NCBI RefSeq assembly: GCF_000612625.1
Contig: NZ_CCAS010000010.1
Span: 1 to 64,000 of the forward strand
Length of the DNA stretch: 64,000 bases
From: Neobacillus jeddahensis
GTDB lineage: Bacteria; Bacillota; Bacilli; Bacillales; Cytobacillaceae
Direction: 5' to 3'
Shown: piece after piece, positions 7,132-16,584 of the stretch
How the letters are laid out: each line of letters starts with the position of its first letter
Numbering within the stretch: the stretch's first letter is position 1
Program-made: the position numbers and the translations under genes
The notes under the pieces: generated by a model
What the model saw: the letters and a program-made list of their open reading frames with translations, nothing else
Told to the model about the DNA's origin: nothing
Database searches by the model: none

Positions 7132-8715
7132 TTATTGTTTGATTGACTGCATTTCTTTTTGACGTAACTCAATCCGACGAATTTTCCCCGAAGTTGTTTT
7201 TGGAAGCTCGGATAAATACTCAATTTTTCTTGGATACTTATACGGTGCTGTAAGCGCTTTAACATGCTCCTGCAAGTTTTGTGTCAGGTCTGGATCTGCT
7301 GGATCAACATCCTCTTTTAAGACAACAAAGGCTTTCACAATGAAGCCACGAATCTCATCTGGGCTTGCCACGACTGCACACTCTTTAACAGACGGATGTT
7401 TGACGAGAGCATCTTCTACTTCAAACGGTCCAATTGTATAACCTGAACTAATGATAATATCATCACCACGGCCCTCAAACCAGAAATAGCCTTCTTCATC
7501 CATTTTAGCTTTATCACCGGTCACATAGTAATCACCGCGGAACTGCATGGCTGTTCTTTCAGGATCTTTATAGTAGTTTTTAAATAAGGCTGGTGTTTCA
7601 ATATGGACAGCAATATCGCCTACCTCACCCACACGGCAAACTTGACCGTCATCATTAATGATATCAACCCTATTTCCAGGTGTTGGCTTGCCCATTGAAC
7701 CTGGCTTCAATTCCATTCCCTTTGTTACTCCTACAAGCAAGGTGTTTTCTGTCTGCCCGTAGCCATCACGGACATCAATAGTAAAATATTTTCTAAACGT
7801 ATCAATTACTTCTCTATTTAAGGGTTCCCCGGCTGAAACAGCACTATGAAGATTTGGCAATTGGTAGTCCGCCAAATTGTCCACCTTCGCCATTAAGCGA
7901 TATTCAGTCGGTGTGCAACAGAGGACATTGACATCATATTTTTGTAAAAGACTCAAATATTTCTTTGGATCAAATTTTCCGTTGTAAACAAGTCCTGTTC
8001 CGCCGGAGCCAAGCACAGATAAAAAGGGGCTCCAGATCCATTTCTGCCAACCTGGTCCAGCCGTAGCCCAGACAGTATCGCCGTCTTCAATACAAAGCCA
8101 TTTAGGGGCTGCTGTTTTTAAATGAGCAAAAGCCCAGCCATGGGTGTGTACCACACCTTTTGGATTGCCCGTCGTTCCTGATGTATAAGATAAAAAAGCC
8201 ATATCATCTCTTAGTGTTTCAGCAATTGCCATTTCTTCACTCGCTTTTTGCATAGCGGCATCAAGATGAATCCAACCTGCTTCTGCTCCACCAATTGCAA
8301 ATTTAACCAACGGCTGTGTCTCAGTAATATGTTTAAACTGATCAACATAAGGATAATAACTAACCACAGCTTTGACATCACCATGAGAAATACGATACTG
8401 CAAATCTTTCTCCTTTAACATTTCTGAACTTGGTATAACCACCATGCCGGCTTTTAATGCTGCCAAGTAAATAACATATGCTTCAATAAGACGAGGTACA
8501 ATGACGAGAACAACATCACCCTTTGTTAATCCATTTTCCATAAGGACATTTCCTGCTTGGTTTACTAGCTTTAATAATTGCTCATATGTAACTTGCTTTG
8601 TCTCTCCTGCCTCACTTTCCCATTTCAAGGCAATTTTTGATGAATCCTCCGCAAAACGCTCCATTTCAGAAATAAGATTATACTTTTCTGGCGCGATTAA
8701 ATCTTCCCGTTTCAT
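7132..8715 (-). CDS. ytcI: Acyl-CoA synthetase (AMP-forming), YtcI-like
   Basis: A 527-aa ANL-superfamily ligase that activates a short or medium carboxylic acid to acyl-CoA through an acyl-adenylate. The ATP-binding loop is SYTSGTTGNPKGVVHTHG, then DGYGQTENT (A5), YYVTGDKAKMDEEGYFWFEGRGDD (A7-A8 hinge), and the C-terminal LPKTTSGKIRR with the catalytic lysine that AcuA-type enzymes acetylate in related proteins. The start follows GAGGGGGAG; the longer frame is rejected. Position upstream of sspA and thiI matches B. subtilis ytcI. Substrate is not determined; it is a paralogue of acsA at 22 kb. Confidence 0.9.
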   Translation of the reverse strand: MKREDLIAPEKYNLISEMERFAEDSSKIALKWESEAGETKQVTYEQLLKLVNQAGNVLMENGLTKGDVVLVIVPRLIEAYVIYLAALKAGMVVIPSSEMLKEKDLQYRISHGDVKAVVSYYPYVDQFKHITETQPLVKFAIGGAEAGWIHLDAAMQKASEEMAIAETLRDDMAFLSYTSGTTGNPKGVVHTHGWAFAHLKTAAPKWLCIEDGDTVWATAGPGWQKWIWSPFLSVLGSGGTGLVYNGKFDPKKYLSLLQKYDVNVLCCTPTEYRLMAKVDNLADYQLPNLHSAVSAGEPLNREVIDTFRKYFTIDVRDGYGQTENTLLVGVTKGMELKPGSMGKPTPGNRVDIINDDGQVCRVGEVGDIAVHIETPALFKNYYKDPERTAMQFRGDYYVTGDKAKMDEEGYFWFEGRGDDIIISSGYTIGPFEVEDALVKHPSVKECAVVASPDEIRGFIVKAFVVLKEDVDPADPDLTQNLQEHVKALTAPYKYPRKIEYLSELPKTTSGKIRRIELRQKEMQSIKQ

Positions 8716-8819
8716 CTTTCTCCCCCTCATTATTTACTAAATATCCTCAAAATCATTATACATAATTATTGAAAGATTTTAAATTATTATTCAATTAATC
8801 CTATTTTTCAAGCATAAGA

Positions 8820-8850
8820 AAGAGAGTGAAGGAAAACCTCCACTCTCTGT
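8820..8850 (-). terminator. Terminator of sspA
   Basis: AGAGAGTG(G)AGG / CCTTCACTCTCT hairpin followed by TTTCTT on the - strand, 20 nt after the stop codon. Confidence 0.75.
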
Positions 8851-8868
8851 AGCCATCATATTTTTTTA

Positions 8869-9072
8869 TTAACGAGAGAATCCGCCGCCTAATTGTTGTT
8901 CGGCCATTGAAACTAAACGCTTAGTGATTTCACCACCAACTGACCCGTTAGCACGTGAAGTAGTATCTGCACCAAGGTTTACGCCAAATTCTTGAGCAAT
9001 TTCGTATTTCATTTGATCTAGAGCTTGTTCAACACCAGGAACTAATAATTGATTTGAATTGTTGCTTGCCAT
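8869..9072 (-). CDS. sspA: Alpha/beta-type small acid-soluble spore protein
   Basis: A 67-aa SASP that coats and protects DNA in the dormant spore. The family core is complete: [25 protein letters not shown] with the germination-protease cleavage site E-IA, then [18 protein letters not shown]. The start is unambiguous, with AAGGAGGTGAT upstream. Expression should be forespore-specific; a sigma-G-like promoter is present. The paralogue number (sspA, B, C or D) is assigned by position beside thiI only. Confidence 0.96.
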   Translation of the reverse strand: MASNNSNQLLVPGVEQALDQMKYEIAQEFGVNLGADTTSRANGSVGGEITKRLVSMAEQQLGGGFSR

Positions 9073-9095
9073 GTGATATCACCTCCTTGTGAGTA

Positions 9096-9126
9096 TAGAA
9101 TGTGTAGAATCCATAAGGTTCATTCT
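9096..9126 (-). promoter_or_regulatory. Sigma-G-like promoter of sspA
   Basis: On the - strand AGAATG is followed after 18 nt by CATTCTA, close to the sigma-G -10 consensus CATACTA. The spacing to the sspA start is suitable. The -35 match is only moderate. Confidence 0.4.
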
Positions 9127-9170
9127 ATAATCCAATTGGTAATTGTTCACAAAAAATTCAAATCTTGTCG

Positions 9171-10376
9171 TTAAAATAAGGATTCAAATTCTGAATGCTG
9201 TTCATCAACTTGTTTAATAACAAGGGTTTCAACCTTTTCAACCGCTTCTTGGATCATTGGTTCAAAATCAAAATAACTTTCATAGCGGTTGACTTTTTCT
9301 CTTTTTGGCTTTGTTTTTGGTGAGGATGGGACAAAGATTGTGCAGCAATCCTCAAATGGTCGATTCGAAATTTCAAGTGTATCGATTTCTTGAGCAATTT
9401 TGATTATATCCGTTTTATCCATCGTAATCAAAGGTCGTAAAATAGGAGTGTTCGTCACTTCATTTATGGCATACATACTTTCTAATGTCTGACTAGCTAC
9501 CTGACCAAGACTTTCTCCGGTAACAATAGCTAAGCCATCCTGTTTTTTCCGTATTTCATCAGTAATGCGAAGCATCATTCTTCTAGTTGTCGTCATCGAA
9601 TAATTCTCCGGAATTTGCTCGCGAATCGCCTGTTGAATATTTGTAAAAGGCACAATATGAAGTTTAATTGATCCATATATCCCCGCTAGTTTTCTTGACA
9701 AATCAACGACCTTTTCCTTTGATCGTTCACTTGTAAAAGGAGGACTGAAAAAGTGGACAGCTTCAATTTCTAATCCCCTTTTCATGGCCATATAACCTGC
9801 CACTGGACTATCAATACCACCGGAAAGCATGAGCATAGCCTTGCCACTCGAGCCAACTGGAAGACCACCAGCCCCCTGTATGATCTCACACGATAAATAT
9901 ATGGCTTCTTTTCGGACCTCAATCCGTAAATTAATATCAGGATTTTTTACATCCACTTTGAGTCCTGGAATATTCTGGAGTAGATGACCACCAATGGCGT
10001 GATTGATTCCATCTGTATTCAATTCAAAGGCTTTATCCGATCGTTTTGGAGTAATCTTGAAAGTTTCCCCTTCATTGTATAGGCTGGTAACTAATTCAAG
10101 CGAGGTTTGTTTTAACACCTCAACGTCCCTGTCCACCTTTATCGCAGGACTAAAAGACTGAATCCCAAAGACATTCTTTAATTTTCCAATTACATCTTTG
10201 CCATTTTCACCATTTAATAACACATACATCCGATCACGGCTTGCCTCAACCTTAACATTCGGAAAGGGAGCAAGGGCGATTCTAACACTTTTCCTCAGTT
10301 TTTCGACAAATTTATTACGATTTCTACCTTTTGTTGATATTTCTCCATAGCGTATTAAGATTCGATCATATTTCAT
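9171..10376 (-). CDS. thiI: tRNA 4-thiouridine synthase ThiI
   Basis: A 401-aa enzyme that adenylates U8 of tRNA and transfers sulfur to it. An NFLD/THUMP region spans about residues 1-165 and binds tRNA; the PP-loop ATPase motif MLMLSGGIDSPVAGYMAMKRG begins near residue 181. FEDCCTIFVPSSP supplies conserved cysteines. There is no C-terminal rhodanese domain, as usual in Bacillus, where a dedicated cysteine desulfurase gives the sulfur directly. The ATG is immediately after the TAA of that desulfurase gene (nifZ), so the two are translationally coupled. Confidence 0.97.
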   Translation of the reverse strand: MKYDRILIRYGEISTKGRNRNKFVEKLRKSVRIALAPFPNVKVEASRDRMYVLLNGENGKDVIGKLKNVFGIQSFSPAIKVDRDVEVLKQTSLELVTSLYNEGETFKITPKRSDKAFELNTDGINHAIGGHLLQNIPGLKVDVKNPDINLRIEVRKEAIYLSCEIIQGAGGLPVGSSGKAMLMLSGGIDSPVAGYMAMKRGLEIEAVHFFSPPFTSERSKEKVVDLSRKLAGIYGSIKLHIVPFTNIQQAIREQIPENYSMTTTRRMMLRITDEIRKKQDGLAIVTGESLGQVASQTLESMYAINEVTNTPILRPLITMDKTDIIKIAQEIDTLEISNRPFEDCCTIFVPSSPKTKPKREKVNRYESYFDFEPMIQEAVEKVETLVIKQVDEQHSEFESLF

Positions 10377-11519
10377 TTAATTCATTACCTTTCTTAATTG
10401 GTTTGCAGCTTTTTTCATCGCCGCGATTACCATTAAAGCCTCTTCTTTTGTATTAGCAAATGACAAACTGATCCTAAAAGCACTATCAGCTATAGTCTCA
10501 GGAACGCCCATTGCTAGCAAGGTTTTACTTGATGTTTTCTTTTTGGACGAACAGGCACTGGTTGTTGAAACAAAGATCCCATCCTGTTCTAGTGCATGGA
10601 TAAACACTTCCGCTTTCAATCCATTAAGTGAAAAATTGAAAATATGGGGTGCTGACCCATTTATAGGTGTATGGATCTGAACACCTTCAAATGAAGATAA
10701 TTCACCTCTAAGCAGGGTTTGAATCTCTCTCATATTATTTATACCCGCTTTGCTATTATCCATGGTCATTCTTAATGCCTTCGCCATCGAAACAGCACCT
10801 GCGACATTTTCGGTTCCGCTTCGCATCTGCCGCTCTTGGTTCCCACCAGAAAATAACGGAGCCAGCCTTGCCCCCTCACGAATAAAGAGAGCTCCCGTTC
10901 CTTTTAACCCATGAAATTTATGGGCAGACAATGAACAAAGGTCGACTCTATTTTCATATAAATTCATAGGGACTTTTCCAATACCCTGGACTGTATCCAC
11001 ATGGAATAAAATCGATGGATATTTTTTTAACAGATCACCAATTTCCTTAATAGGTTGAATAGTACCAACTTCGTTATTCACCTGCATAATGGAAATCACC
11101 GTCGTATCTGGTCGGATGGCATTCTTCACATCATCCACACTGACTCTTCCATATTCATCAACAGGCAAATAGGTGATCTCGAACCCCACCTGCTCCAATT
11201 GTTCCATGGCAGCCATTACTGAGGCATGCTCAACACTGGATGTTATCAGATGACGCCCTCTACTTCGATTTAGTAAAGCCGCACCTTTAATGGCAATATT
11301 ATTGCTTTCAGTACCGCCTGACGTGAAATAAATTTCTGATGGTCTTACACTTAATAACTTAGCTACCTGTTCCCGTGCCTGTGACAAGAGCTTTTCGGCC
11401 TGCCCTCCCATGCTATGCAGTGATGATGGATTACCGAAATATTTACTTGAAACGGTAACAAAGGAATCTAATACTTCATTATAAGGTTTAGTCGTTGCAC
11501 TATTATCAAAATAAATCAT
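10377..11519 (-). CDS. nifZ: Cysteine desulfurase dedicated to ThiI
   Basis: A 380-aa PLP-dependent class V aminotransferase-fold enzyme that releases sulfur from cysteine as a persulfide. Motifs: MIYFDNSATTKPY start, VEHASVM, SISAHK-type lysine site SLSAHKFHGLKGTG, and the active-site loop STTSACSSKKKTSS carrying the catalytic cysteine. In B. subtilis the homologue (NifZ/YtbJ) supplies ThiI for 4-thiouridine; the zero-spacing TAA-ATG junction to thiI supports this. The chosen ATG follows GGAGGAG; the 16 additional upstream codons are unlikely. It is preceded by the ezrA terminator. Confidence 0.95.
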   Translation of the reverse strand: MIYFDNSATTKPYNEVLDSFVTVSSKYFGNPSSLHSMGGQAEKLLSQAREQVAKLLSVRPSEIYFTSGGTESNNIAIKGAALLNRSRGRHLITSSVEHASVMAAMEQLEQVGFEITYLPVDEYGRVSVDDVKNAIRPDTTVISIMQVNNEVGTIQPIKEIGDLLKKYPSILFHVDTVQGIGKVPMNLYENRVDLCSLSAHKFHGLKGTGALFIREGARLAPLFSGGNQERQMRSGTENVAGAVSMAKALRMTMDNSKAGINNMREIQTLLRGELSSFEGVQIHTPINGSAPHIFNFSLNGLKAEVFIHALEQDGIFVSTTSACSSKKKTSSKTLLAMGVPETIADSAFRISLSFANTKEEALMVIAAMKKAANQLRKVMN

Positions 11520-11591
11520 TCTAATCTCCTCCGTACCAAGACAGTTACCAAAGATAAATCTTAACATAAATAGCTACATTTGAAAAAGGAT

Positions 11592-11632
11592 AGAAAAAAC
11601 CGATTCAAACCATAGATTGAATCGGTTTTTTC
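11592..11632 (-). terminator. Terminator of ezrA
   Basis: AACCGATTCAA / TTGAATCGGTT stem bordered by A6 and T6 runs directly follows the ezrA stop codon. Confidence 0.85.
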
Positions 11633-11635
11633 TAT

Positions 11636-13324
11636 CTATTCTGTTTCAATGGTAGCTTTAATTTTTTTCAATGCTTCTGGGTCAAATCTCTCAAGCGTTG
11701 CTGCGACCTGCTCTAATGCCTGTTGATACTCGTAATGTCTAAAGGAATCTTCTGCATCAGCTAACCCTTTGGCAACGGATGGATTTTGACTACGATAACG
11801 ATTGCCATATTGAATCGCTCTCTCTGCCAACGTAACATTTTCAATTAACTCAATCGTAGTACTTACTAGTTTTTCAACTGTTAGTACAGCCATTTCAAGA
11901 TATTCATTAAGCGCAGAAATATTTAGTGGTTTTTCTTCGAGTTGGTAGCGGACATTTTGAATGCTCTCATTCGTATCCTCGAATAAATATTGATAATCGG
12001 CAGGAACTCCTGGAATATTATTCTTTTTGACAAGTCGAACCGTTTCCCCAACTTTTTTCGTCAGTTCTTTGACCTTTTCCCTTGCTTCAAACTCATCCTT
12101 TCTGAGGTCTTGCAGCTTAAGGGTAAAAGATTCTTGACCCTCACGGATGATATCTAACTGGTCTTTCAATTCACTTAATTCCTCACATAATGCCGTTTGT
12201 GCCGTTTCGTTCATTTTTAATTTTTCTACCAATATTTCATAATGTTTGTAAACAGTTGAAAGTTCCTTTTCTAAATGTCTTAGTGTTTCAAAATCACTAT
12301 CCGTTAATTGGTAACTTTGTTGGACCTGTAAGATTTCATTCGAAAGATTTTTACTTTCTTTTTGAGCAGCAGCCAGGAGTTCATATGCAACTTTTTCATT
12401 TTTCATCAAAAAGTGCTTTGCATGAACTTCTTTTTCCAAGAGGTCAAATAGGATATCAATTCGATCCTTAACCTCCTTAATACCCTCTTCGGCTTTTTCG
12501 ATTTCAATAGCTTCGATTAACACGAGATTTTCCGTAAGTTTTTCTTCTAGTCGCTTTATTTCTTCTACCACATTTATATGGTCCAAATAATATTCTTGCT
12601 CCGTCATTTCGCGAAGCCCTTCGAGACAATCGGAAAATTGATTTGGCAGTAATGATTGACATTCAATTAATAGTTGAGGAATAACATCCATATGTTTTTT
12701 TATTGTTCCAAGTTGTTTGGCAATCATTAGAACAATCTCACGGGCTTCAAGATAATTACCCAGGTCTGTCTTTTCATCAAATTCCTGAAATTTCTGCACT
12801 ACCTCTTTTAATTGCTCTTCTAAATGTCTTTCGGCATTTCCAAAACTATAGCGATGGGCAAGTAACATTTTTTTAGCTTCTCGATAAAGTTCTTTTTGCT
12901 CTTCTACTTCAACCCTATTTTTTTCTTCGCTTCCAACAAGTTCATGTAATTCTTCTAATATTTTTTTTATCTGATCCTCAGTTTCTTGCAGTTTCATATC
13001 AATCTCTTGTTGAACATTTTTAGCTTTTTTGAACCGATATCGATCGATGTACTCTTCCGCATCAAAAAGCAAATCTTCTAAATTAGGGAGCTTTACTGTT
13101 ACCACATCATCCCATTGGTTCCGCCAACGTTCAAAAAGTTCTTCCGTTTGGCCTGTCATATTTAACTGCTTAACCTTTGACATTTCATCCAGTATTGGTC
13201 TATTTAATAAATCGATTTTCCATGCTTCCAATCGATCCATTTCTTTAAAATATTTTTTCTTTATTAAATATCCCAATACAAATACAGCCAGTATTAGGAT
13301 GAAAAATCCAATGAAATATTTCAC
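11636..13324 (-). CDS. ezrA: Septation ring regulator EzrA
   Basis: A membrane-anchored inhibitor of FtsZ ring formation, 562 aa, the usual family length. One N-terminal transmembrane segment (about residues 2-20) is followed by the long spectrin-like coiled coil; the cytoplasmic start EMDRLEAWKIDLLNRPILDEMSKVKQL and TGQTEELFERWRNQWDD are family hallmarks. The frame is open further upstream, but GTG preceded by AGGGGG and seven nt gives the right length and puts the membrane anchor at the start. It is transcribed alone, upstream of nifZ-thiI and downstream of refZ. Confidence 0.95.
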   Translation of the reverse strand: MKYFIGFFILILAVFVLGYLIKKKYFKEMDRLEAWKIDLLNRPILDEMSKVKQLNMTGQTEELFERWRNQWDDVVTVKLPNLEDLLFDAEEYIDRYRFKKAKNVQQEIDMKLQETEDQIKKILEELHELVGSEEKNRVEVEEQKELYREAKKMLLAHRYSFGNAERHLEEQLKEVVQKFQEFDEKTDLGNYLEAREIVLMIAKQLGTIKKHMDVIPQLLIECQSLLPNQFSDCLEGLREMTEQEYYLDHINVVEEIKRLEEKLTENLVLIEAIEIEKAEEGIKEVKDRIDILFDLLEKEVHAKHFLMKNEKVAYELLAAAQKESKNLSNEILQVQQSYQLTDSDFETLRHLEKELSTVYKHYEILVEKLKMNETAQTALCEELSELKDQLDIIREGQESFTLKLQDLRKDEFEAREKVKELTKKVGETVRLVKKNNIPGVPADYQYLFEDTNESIQNVRYQLEEKPLNISALNEYLEMAVLTVEKLVSTTIELIENVTLAERAIQYGNRYRSQNPSVAKGLADAEDSFRHYEYQQALEQVAATLERFDPEALKKIKATIETE

Positions 13325-13470
13325 AAGTAAGCCCCCTAGTTCAAACAACATTGATTCGATAAATTCAGACACACATCTATGTTAATGATTCACGTAAAGT
13401 TCCATTAATGCTTTTATGATACCATGTAAACGACATTTTTTGACTATAATTTTCAATTTTTTTGTAAAAT

Positions 13471-13562
13471 AAACGAAAACTCTTTTAATGGGGAGTCCGT
13501 TTGGACGAAGACAGTGGCGAAGTTGAATCCATGAGACAAAACCAGATATAAATCTGGTTATC
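13471..13562 (+). repeat. Dispersed structured repeat, copy 2
   Basis: It has the same layout as the element at 31-122: GAAAACTC, a first hairpin CTCTTT/GGGGAG that needs G-U pairs, a second GTCC/GGAC, the linker GAAGACAGTGGCGAAGTTG, and a final 8-bp hairpin AACCAGAT/ATCTGGTT. It occupies most of the 280-bp gap between ezrA and refZ, and no gene is seen in that gap. Confidence 0.55.
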
Positions 13563-13583
13563 ATTTCATCCACCCTTTTCAGC

Positions 13584-13610
13584 AAAAAAAAATAGCGATT
13601 CCCGCTATTT
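13584..13610 (-). terminator. Terminator of refZ
   Basis: AAATAGCG / CGCTATTT stem with a nine-T tail on the - strand, overlapping the refZ stop codon. Confidence 0.8.
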
Positions 13611-14237
13611 AATAATCGCACTCTTTTGTATTGGTAAATCAGTACACAATGTAAAATCAATCCATGAATAGATATCTTTTAAATACTTTTGCTCAAAAAA
13701 TCGCTCATTTGGAAAAATGTATAAAACTTCCCTCATATATTGACTATTCATGAATGGCATCATTAATAAACTTTTTAATTGAATAATGAGATATGGAATC
13801 GAATGCGGACGAAATTCCTGCCATTCAAAACCTCTTTCGAATATTTTCTGAAGATAATATTTTTCTTTAAGCGAATAGGTTGACATAATTTCCCTTACGA
13901 TTTGTGAATCCATTGACATTTCCCGATACACAAAACTGGTCAATTCACTATTTTCACATTGATAATGAAATACATCCGCTACAATCTGCTTTAAACATGC
14001 CTTTGCTCCCTGATCAATGGAAGTGTATGCTTCTTCAATCCTACTCAAGTACTGTTCAAAAAAATGCAAAAAGCAATATTCTAAGAGACCCGGTTTATTA
14101 TTGAAATGGTAGGCAATAGTTGCTGAATTAACTTTTGCTAACTTGGCAATATCCCTAATTGACGTACCAGAATACCCATTTGAATTAAACAACGATATTG
14201 CGGCCTTAACAATTGCTTCCTTTGCATCTTTTTTCAT
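13605..14237 (-). CDS. refZ: Forespore chromosome-capture regulator RefZ (TetR family)
   Basis: A 210-aa TetR-fold DNA-binding protein. The helix-turn-helix is at residues 8-50 (AIVKAAISLFNSNGYSGTSIRDIAKLAKVNSATIAYHFNNK). In B. subtilis RefZ (YttP) binds sites around the origin and tunes septum placement and chromosome capture at sporulation onset. The identification rests on the TetR fold, length and position between ezrA and ytsP. The ATG is chosen because of GGGGGAG upstream; nine further codons upstream are open. It is divergent from ytsP. Confidence 0.85.
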   Translation of the reverse strand: MKKDAKEAIVKAAISLFNSNGYSGTSIRDIAKLAKVNSATIAYHFNNKPGLLEYCFLHFFEQYLSRIEEAYTSIDQGAKACLKQIVADVFHYQCENSELTSFVYREMSMDSQIVREIMSTYSLKEKYYLQKIFERGFEWQEFRPHSIPYLIIQLKSLLMMPFMNSQYMREVLYIFPNERFFEQKYLKDIYSWIDFTLCTDLPIQKSAIIK

Positions 14238-14383
14238 TCCTTCTCCCCCTTCAGGAATCCCCATACATAATGATTCTTTGTCATATCCCTGATTCCTTTA
14301 TGAAAATATCGACAAAGTATGCTCATTTTCTTCTAATTTTGATAAAATATAAACTAAATCCTAGAAGAAAAAGGTGAAATAGC

Positions 14384-14866
14384 ATGTTTAACGTCGAAAT
14401 GTACACGGGAAGCCGTGAAGAAAATTTTGAACTCGCAAAAAAACAATTGAAAGCTCTCCTACTTGATGAACCTAATCAAATAGCTAACCTCAGTAATACA
14501 TCTGCCCTATTGAACCAATTTCTTGACCGGATTAATTGGGTTGGATTTTATTTAGTAGATACTAATGGGGAACTCGTCCTTGGTCCATTTCAAGGACTAC
14601 CTGCATGTGTTCGCATTCCCATTGGGAAGGGAGTCTGTGGCACTGCTGCCCTTAAAAAGGAAACAATTCTTGTGGATGACGTTCATCAATTCCCAGGCCA
14701 TATCGCTTGTGATGCGGCATCTCAATCCGAAATAGTTATCCCGCTTCTAAAGGGTGAGAAATTAATTGGGGTATTAGATATTGATTCCCCGGAGAAAAAT
14801 CGCTTTGATGACACTGATCAACAAATGCTCGAAGAAATTGTAGCCATCCTACTAAACCATTTATAG
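14384..14866 (+). CDS. ytsP: Free methionine-(R)-sulfoxide reductase (GAF domain)
   Basis: A 160-aa single GAF domain enzyme that reduces free Met-(R)-sulfoxide, using thioredoxin. The three catalytic-pocket cysteines of the fRMsr family are present: Cys75 (FQGLPACVRIP), Cys85 (GKGVCG) and Cys109 (DVHQFPGHIACDAASQSEIV). This set distinguishes it from ligand-sensing GAF domains. The start follows AAAAAGGTGA. It is convergent with dgcP, which also contains GAF domains, and the two share a terminator. Confidence 0.93.
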   Translation: MFNVEMYTGSREENFELAKKQLKALLLDEPNQIANLSNTSALLNQFLDRINWVGFYLVDTNGELVLGPFQGLPACVRIPIGKGVCGTAALKKETILVDDVHQFPGHIACDAASQSEIVIPLLKGEKLIGVLDIDSPEKNRFDDTDQQMLEEIVAILLNHL

Positions 14867-14921
14867 AACGGTTATAACAATTCTCATAGTCGATGGAAGC
14901 GGAAATCTTTAACACAATTTA

Positions 14922-14963
14922 TAGAAAAAGGGCACAGGAGATTTTCCTTGTGCCCTTTTTTCT
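14922..14963. terminator. Bidirectional terminator between ytsP and dgcP
   Basis: AAAAAGGGCACAGGA / TCCTTGTGCCCTTTTTT hairpin with A and T runs on either side. Confidence 0.85.
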
Positions 14964-14967
14964 ATAA

Positions 14968-16404
14968 TTATCGATTACCAAACTTACCGCCCTGAACAAC
15001 AACCATGTTTTTACCCGTCTCTTTAGCAATGTATAAGGCATCATCGGCCCTTTTAAATAAGTATTGATAAGAATCGAGTCTATTTATACTCCAATAAGAA
15101 ACACCACATGACACTGTCACATGAGGATCGCTAGACTCTGAAACCCTTTTTACGATAGTTTCAGCAATTGTTACTCCCGATTGTAATGAGGTCCTTGGCA
15201 GATAAATCGCTAGCTCCTCTCCACCCCATCGAGAACCAATATCACTCTCGCGCATAATTTCTCTAATAAGATCTGCTACCTGTATCAGCACTTCGTCTCC
15301 GATTTGATGTCCAAAGGTATCATTAATTTTTTTGAAATTATCAATATCAACAAGAATAAATGTACCTTCTTCATCCTCCTTCATCGATTGCTGGATCTTT
15401 TCATCCAAAAACTTTCGTGAATAGAGATTTGTCAAATGGTCGATAATCACCATTTTCTTTAATTCCTCCCGGAGTAAGGAATTCGTTAGTGCTAATGATG
15501 AATGGTGGACAAGCGCTTGTAGTAGTTTAAATGTATCAAAAGAGAAAAAATAGGGACTTTCATGCATGATAATAAAAAAGCCGGTCAATTTCTTCTCCAC
15601 TACCAGTGGCACAGCCATTATAGAGTGAAAGGCTGCTATTTGTTGATTGGTTGGCAACGTAAGATCCCCTATAAATAGAGGTTCGTTACCTTCCTGGATT
15701 TTTTCCTTTATGTAGTTAATATAAGTTTGTGATTTCTGGGTGAAAAAGTAAGGAGTCGAGCCTGGAAGTGCTTTGGCATCGGACTTGGCATGATCTGTTG
15801 AAAACAGAAAAAAGCCCACTTCCTGTGCCTCAAAATAGTCTTTGATTTGTTCTGACATGAATGTCAGCGTCTCAGCTAAAGGCTGATTTGAATTTAATTG
15901 GTACGATGTATCGTTAATTAATTGCAGTTCAGAGATGGTTCTTTTTGTCTGCTGAAAAAGCTGAGCATTTTCCAAGGCCCCGCCCGCACATGCTGACATT
16001 AACGTAATAAACTCTATTTCATTAGTAGGAATTTCAGAACAATCTGGTGCGATTATCTGTAATACTCCATACACCCCCTGCTTTCCTTTTAATGGCACAT
16101 ATAGAACGGCATGTTTATCAATAAATGATGTTTCAAAATGAACCTGCCCCGATACATAGGTATTTATGGCCATAATATTTTCTCCGTCGTATTCAAGGTC
16201 AATAATCGGAAGATCACTGTGACTATGGGTATCCAAGGAAAGAAGTAAGTAATAGGAATAGTTAGGGTACACTTCTTTCAGGATCACAAATATCTCCCCT
16301 AATACAAAATCCACATCCATCGACGAATGGAGTTTTTCAGCTATTTGAAATAATTTTTTATATTTCACAACATCCAATAATAGATCTCCTTCAATAGCAT
16401 TCAT
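14968..16404 (-). CDS. dgcP: Diguanylate cyclase with N-terminal GAF domains
   Basis: A 478-aa soluble enzyme that makes cyclic di-GMP from two GTP. Two GAF-like sensory regions cover about residues 20-155 and 170-310, followed by a GGDEF domain beginning DHLTNLYSRKFLDE. The catalytic motif is GGEEL at residues 394-398, an accepted active variant. An inhibitory site RxxD (RESD) sits exactly five residues before it, so product inhibition is likely. No transmembrane segment is visible. The position next to ytsP and rpsD matches B. subtilis ytrP (dgcP). Confidence 0.93.
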   Translation of the reverse strand: MNAIEGDLLLDVVKYKKLFQIAEKLHSSMDVDFVLGEIFVILKEVYPNYSYYLLLSLDTHSHSDLPIIDLEYDGENIMAINTYVSGQVHFETSFIDKHAVLYVPLKGKQGVYGVLQIIAPDCSEIPTNEIEFITLMSACAGGALENAQLFQQTKRTISELQLINDTSYQLNSNQPLAETLTFMSEQIKDYFEAQEVGFFLFSTDHAKSDAKALPGSTPYFFTQKSQTYINYIKEKIQEGNEPLFIGDLTLPTNQQIAAFHSIMAVPLVVEKKLTGFFIIMHESPYFFSFDTFKLLQALVHHSSLALTNSLLREELKKMVIIDHLTNLYSRKFLDEKIQQSMKEDEEGTFILVDIDNFKKINDTFGHQIGDEVLIQVADLIREIMRESDIGSRWGGEELAIYLPRTSLQSGVTIAETIVKRVSESSDPHVTVSCGVSYWSINRLDSYQYLFKRADDALYIAKETGKNMVVVQGGKFGNR

Positions 16405-16548
16405 TCATATTCACCTGTTTTATAATTCCAAATAAATACATCGTATCCTAATTATAGTTAATTTTATGATACTTTTGGAATGTTTTTTTAATAATTTATT
16501 AATTTTTTTATAGTTATTTTTGCAGTCAGCTTTATTCCGAAAATTAAC

Positions 16549-16578
16549 TTGACTTTATAGGAATAAAAATTATATAAT
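16549..16578 (+). promoter_or_regulatory. Sigma-A promoter of rpsD
   Basis: TTGACT, 18 nt, TATAAT. Transcription would begin near 16585, leaving a leader of about 195 nt before rpsD. Confidence 0.8.
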
Positions 16579-16584
16579 ACTCTT

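Noticed and set aside
14869..14905. Possible fourth remnant of the palindromic repeat (ACAATTCTCATAGTCGA)
   Set aside because: Only about 17 nt resemble the repeat end, with mismatches; chance or a different origin cannot be excluded.
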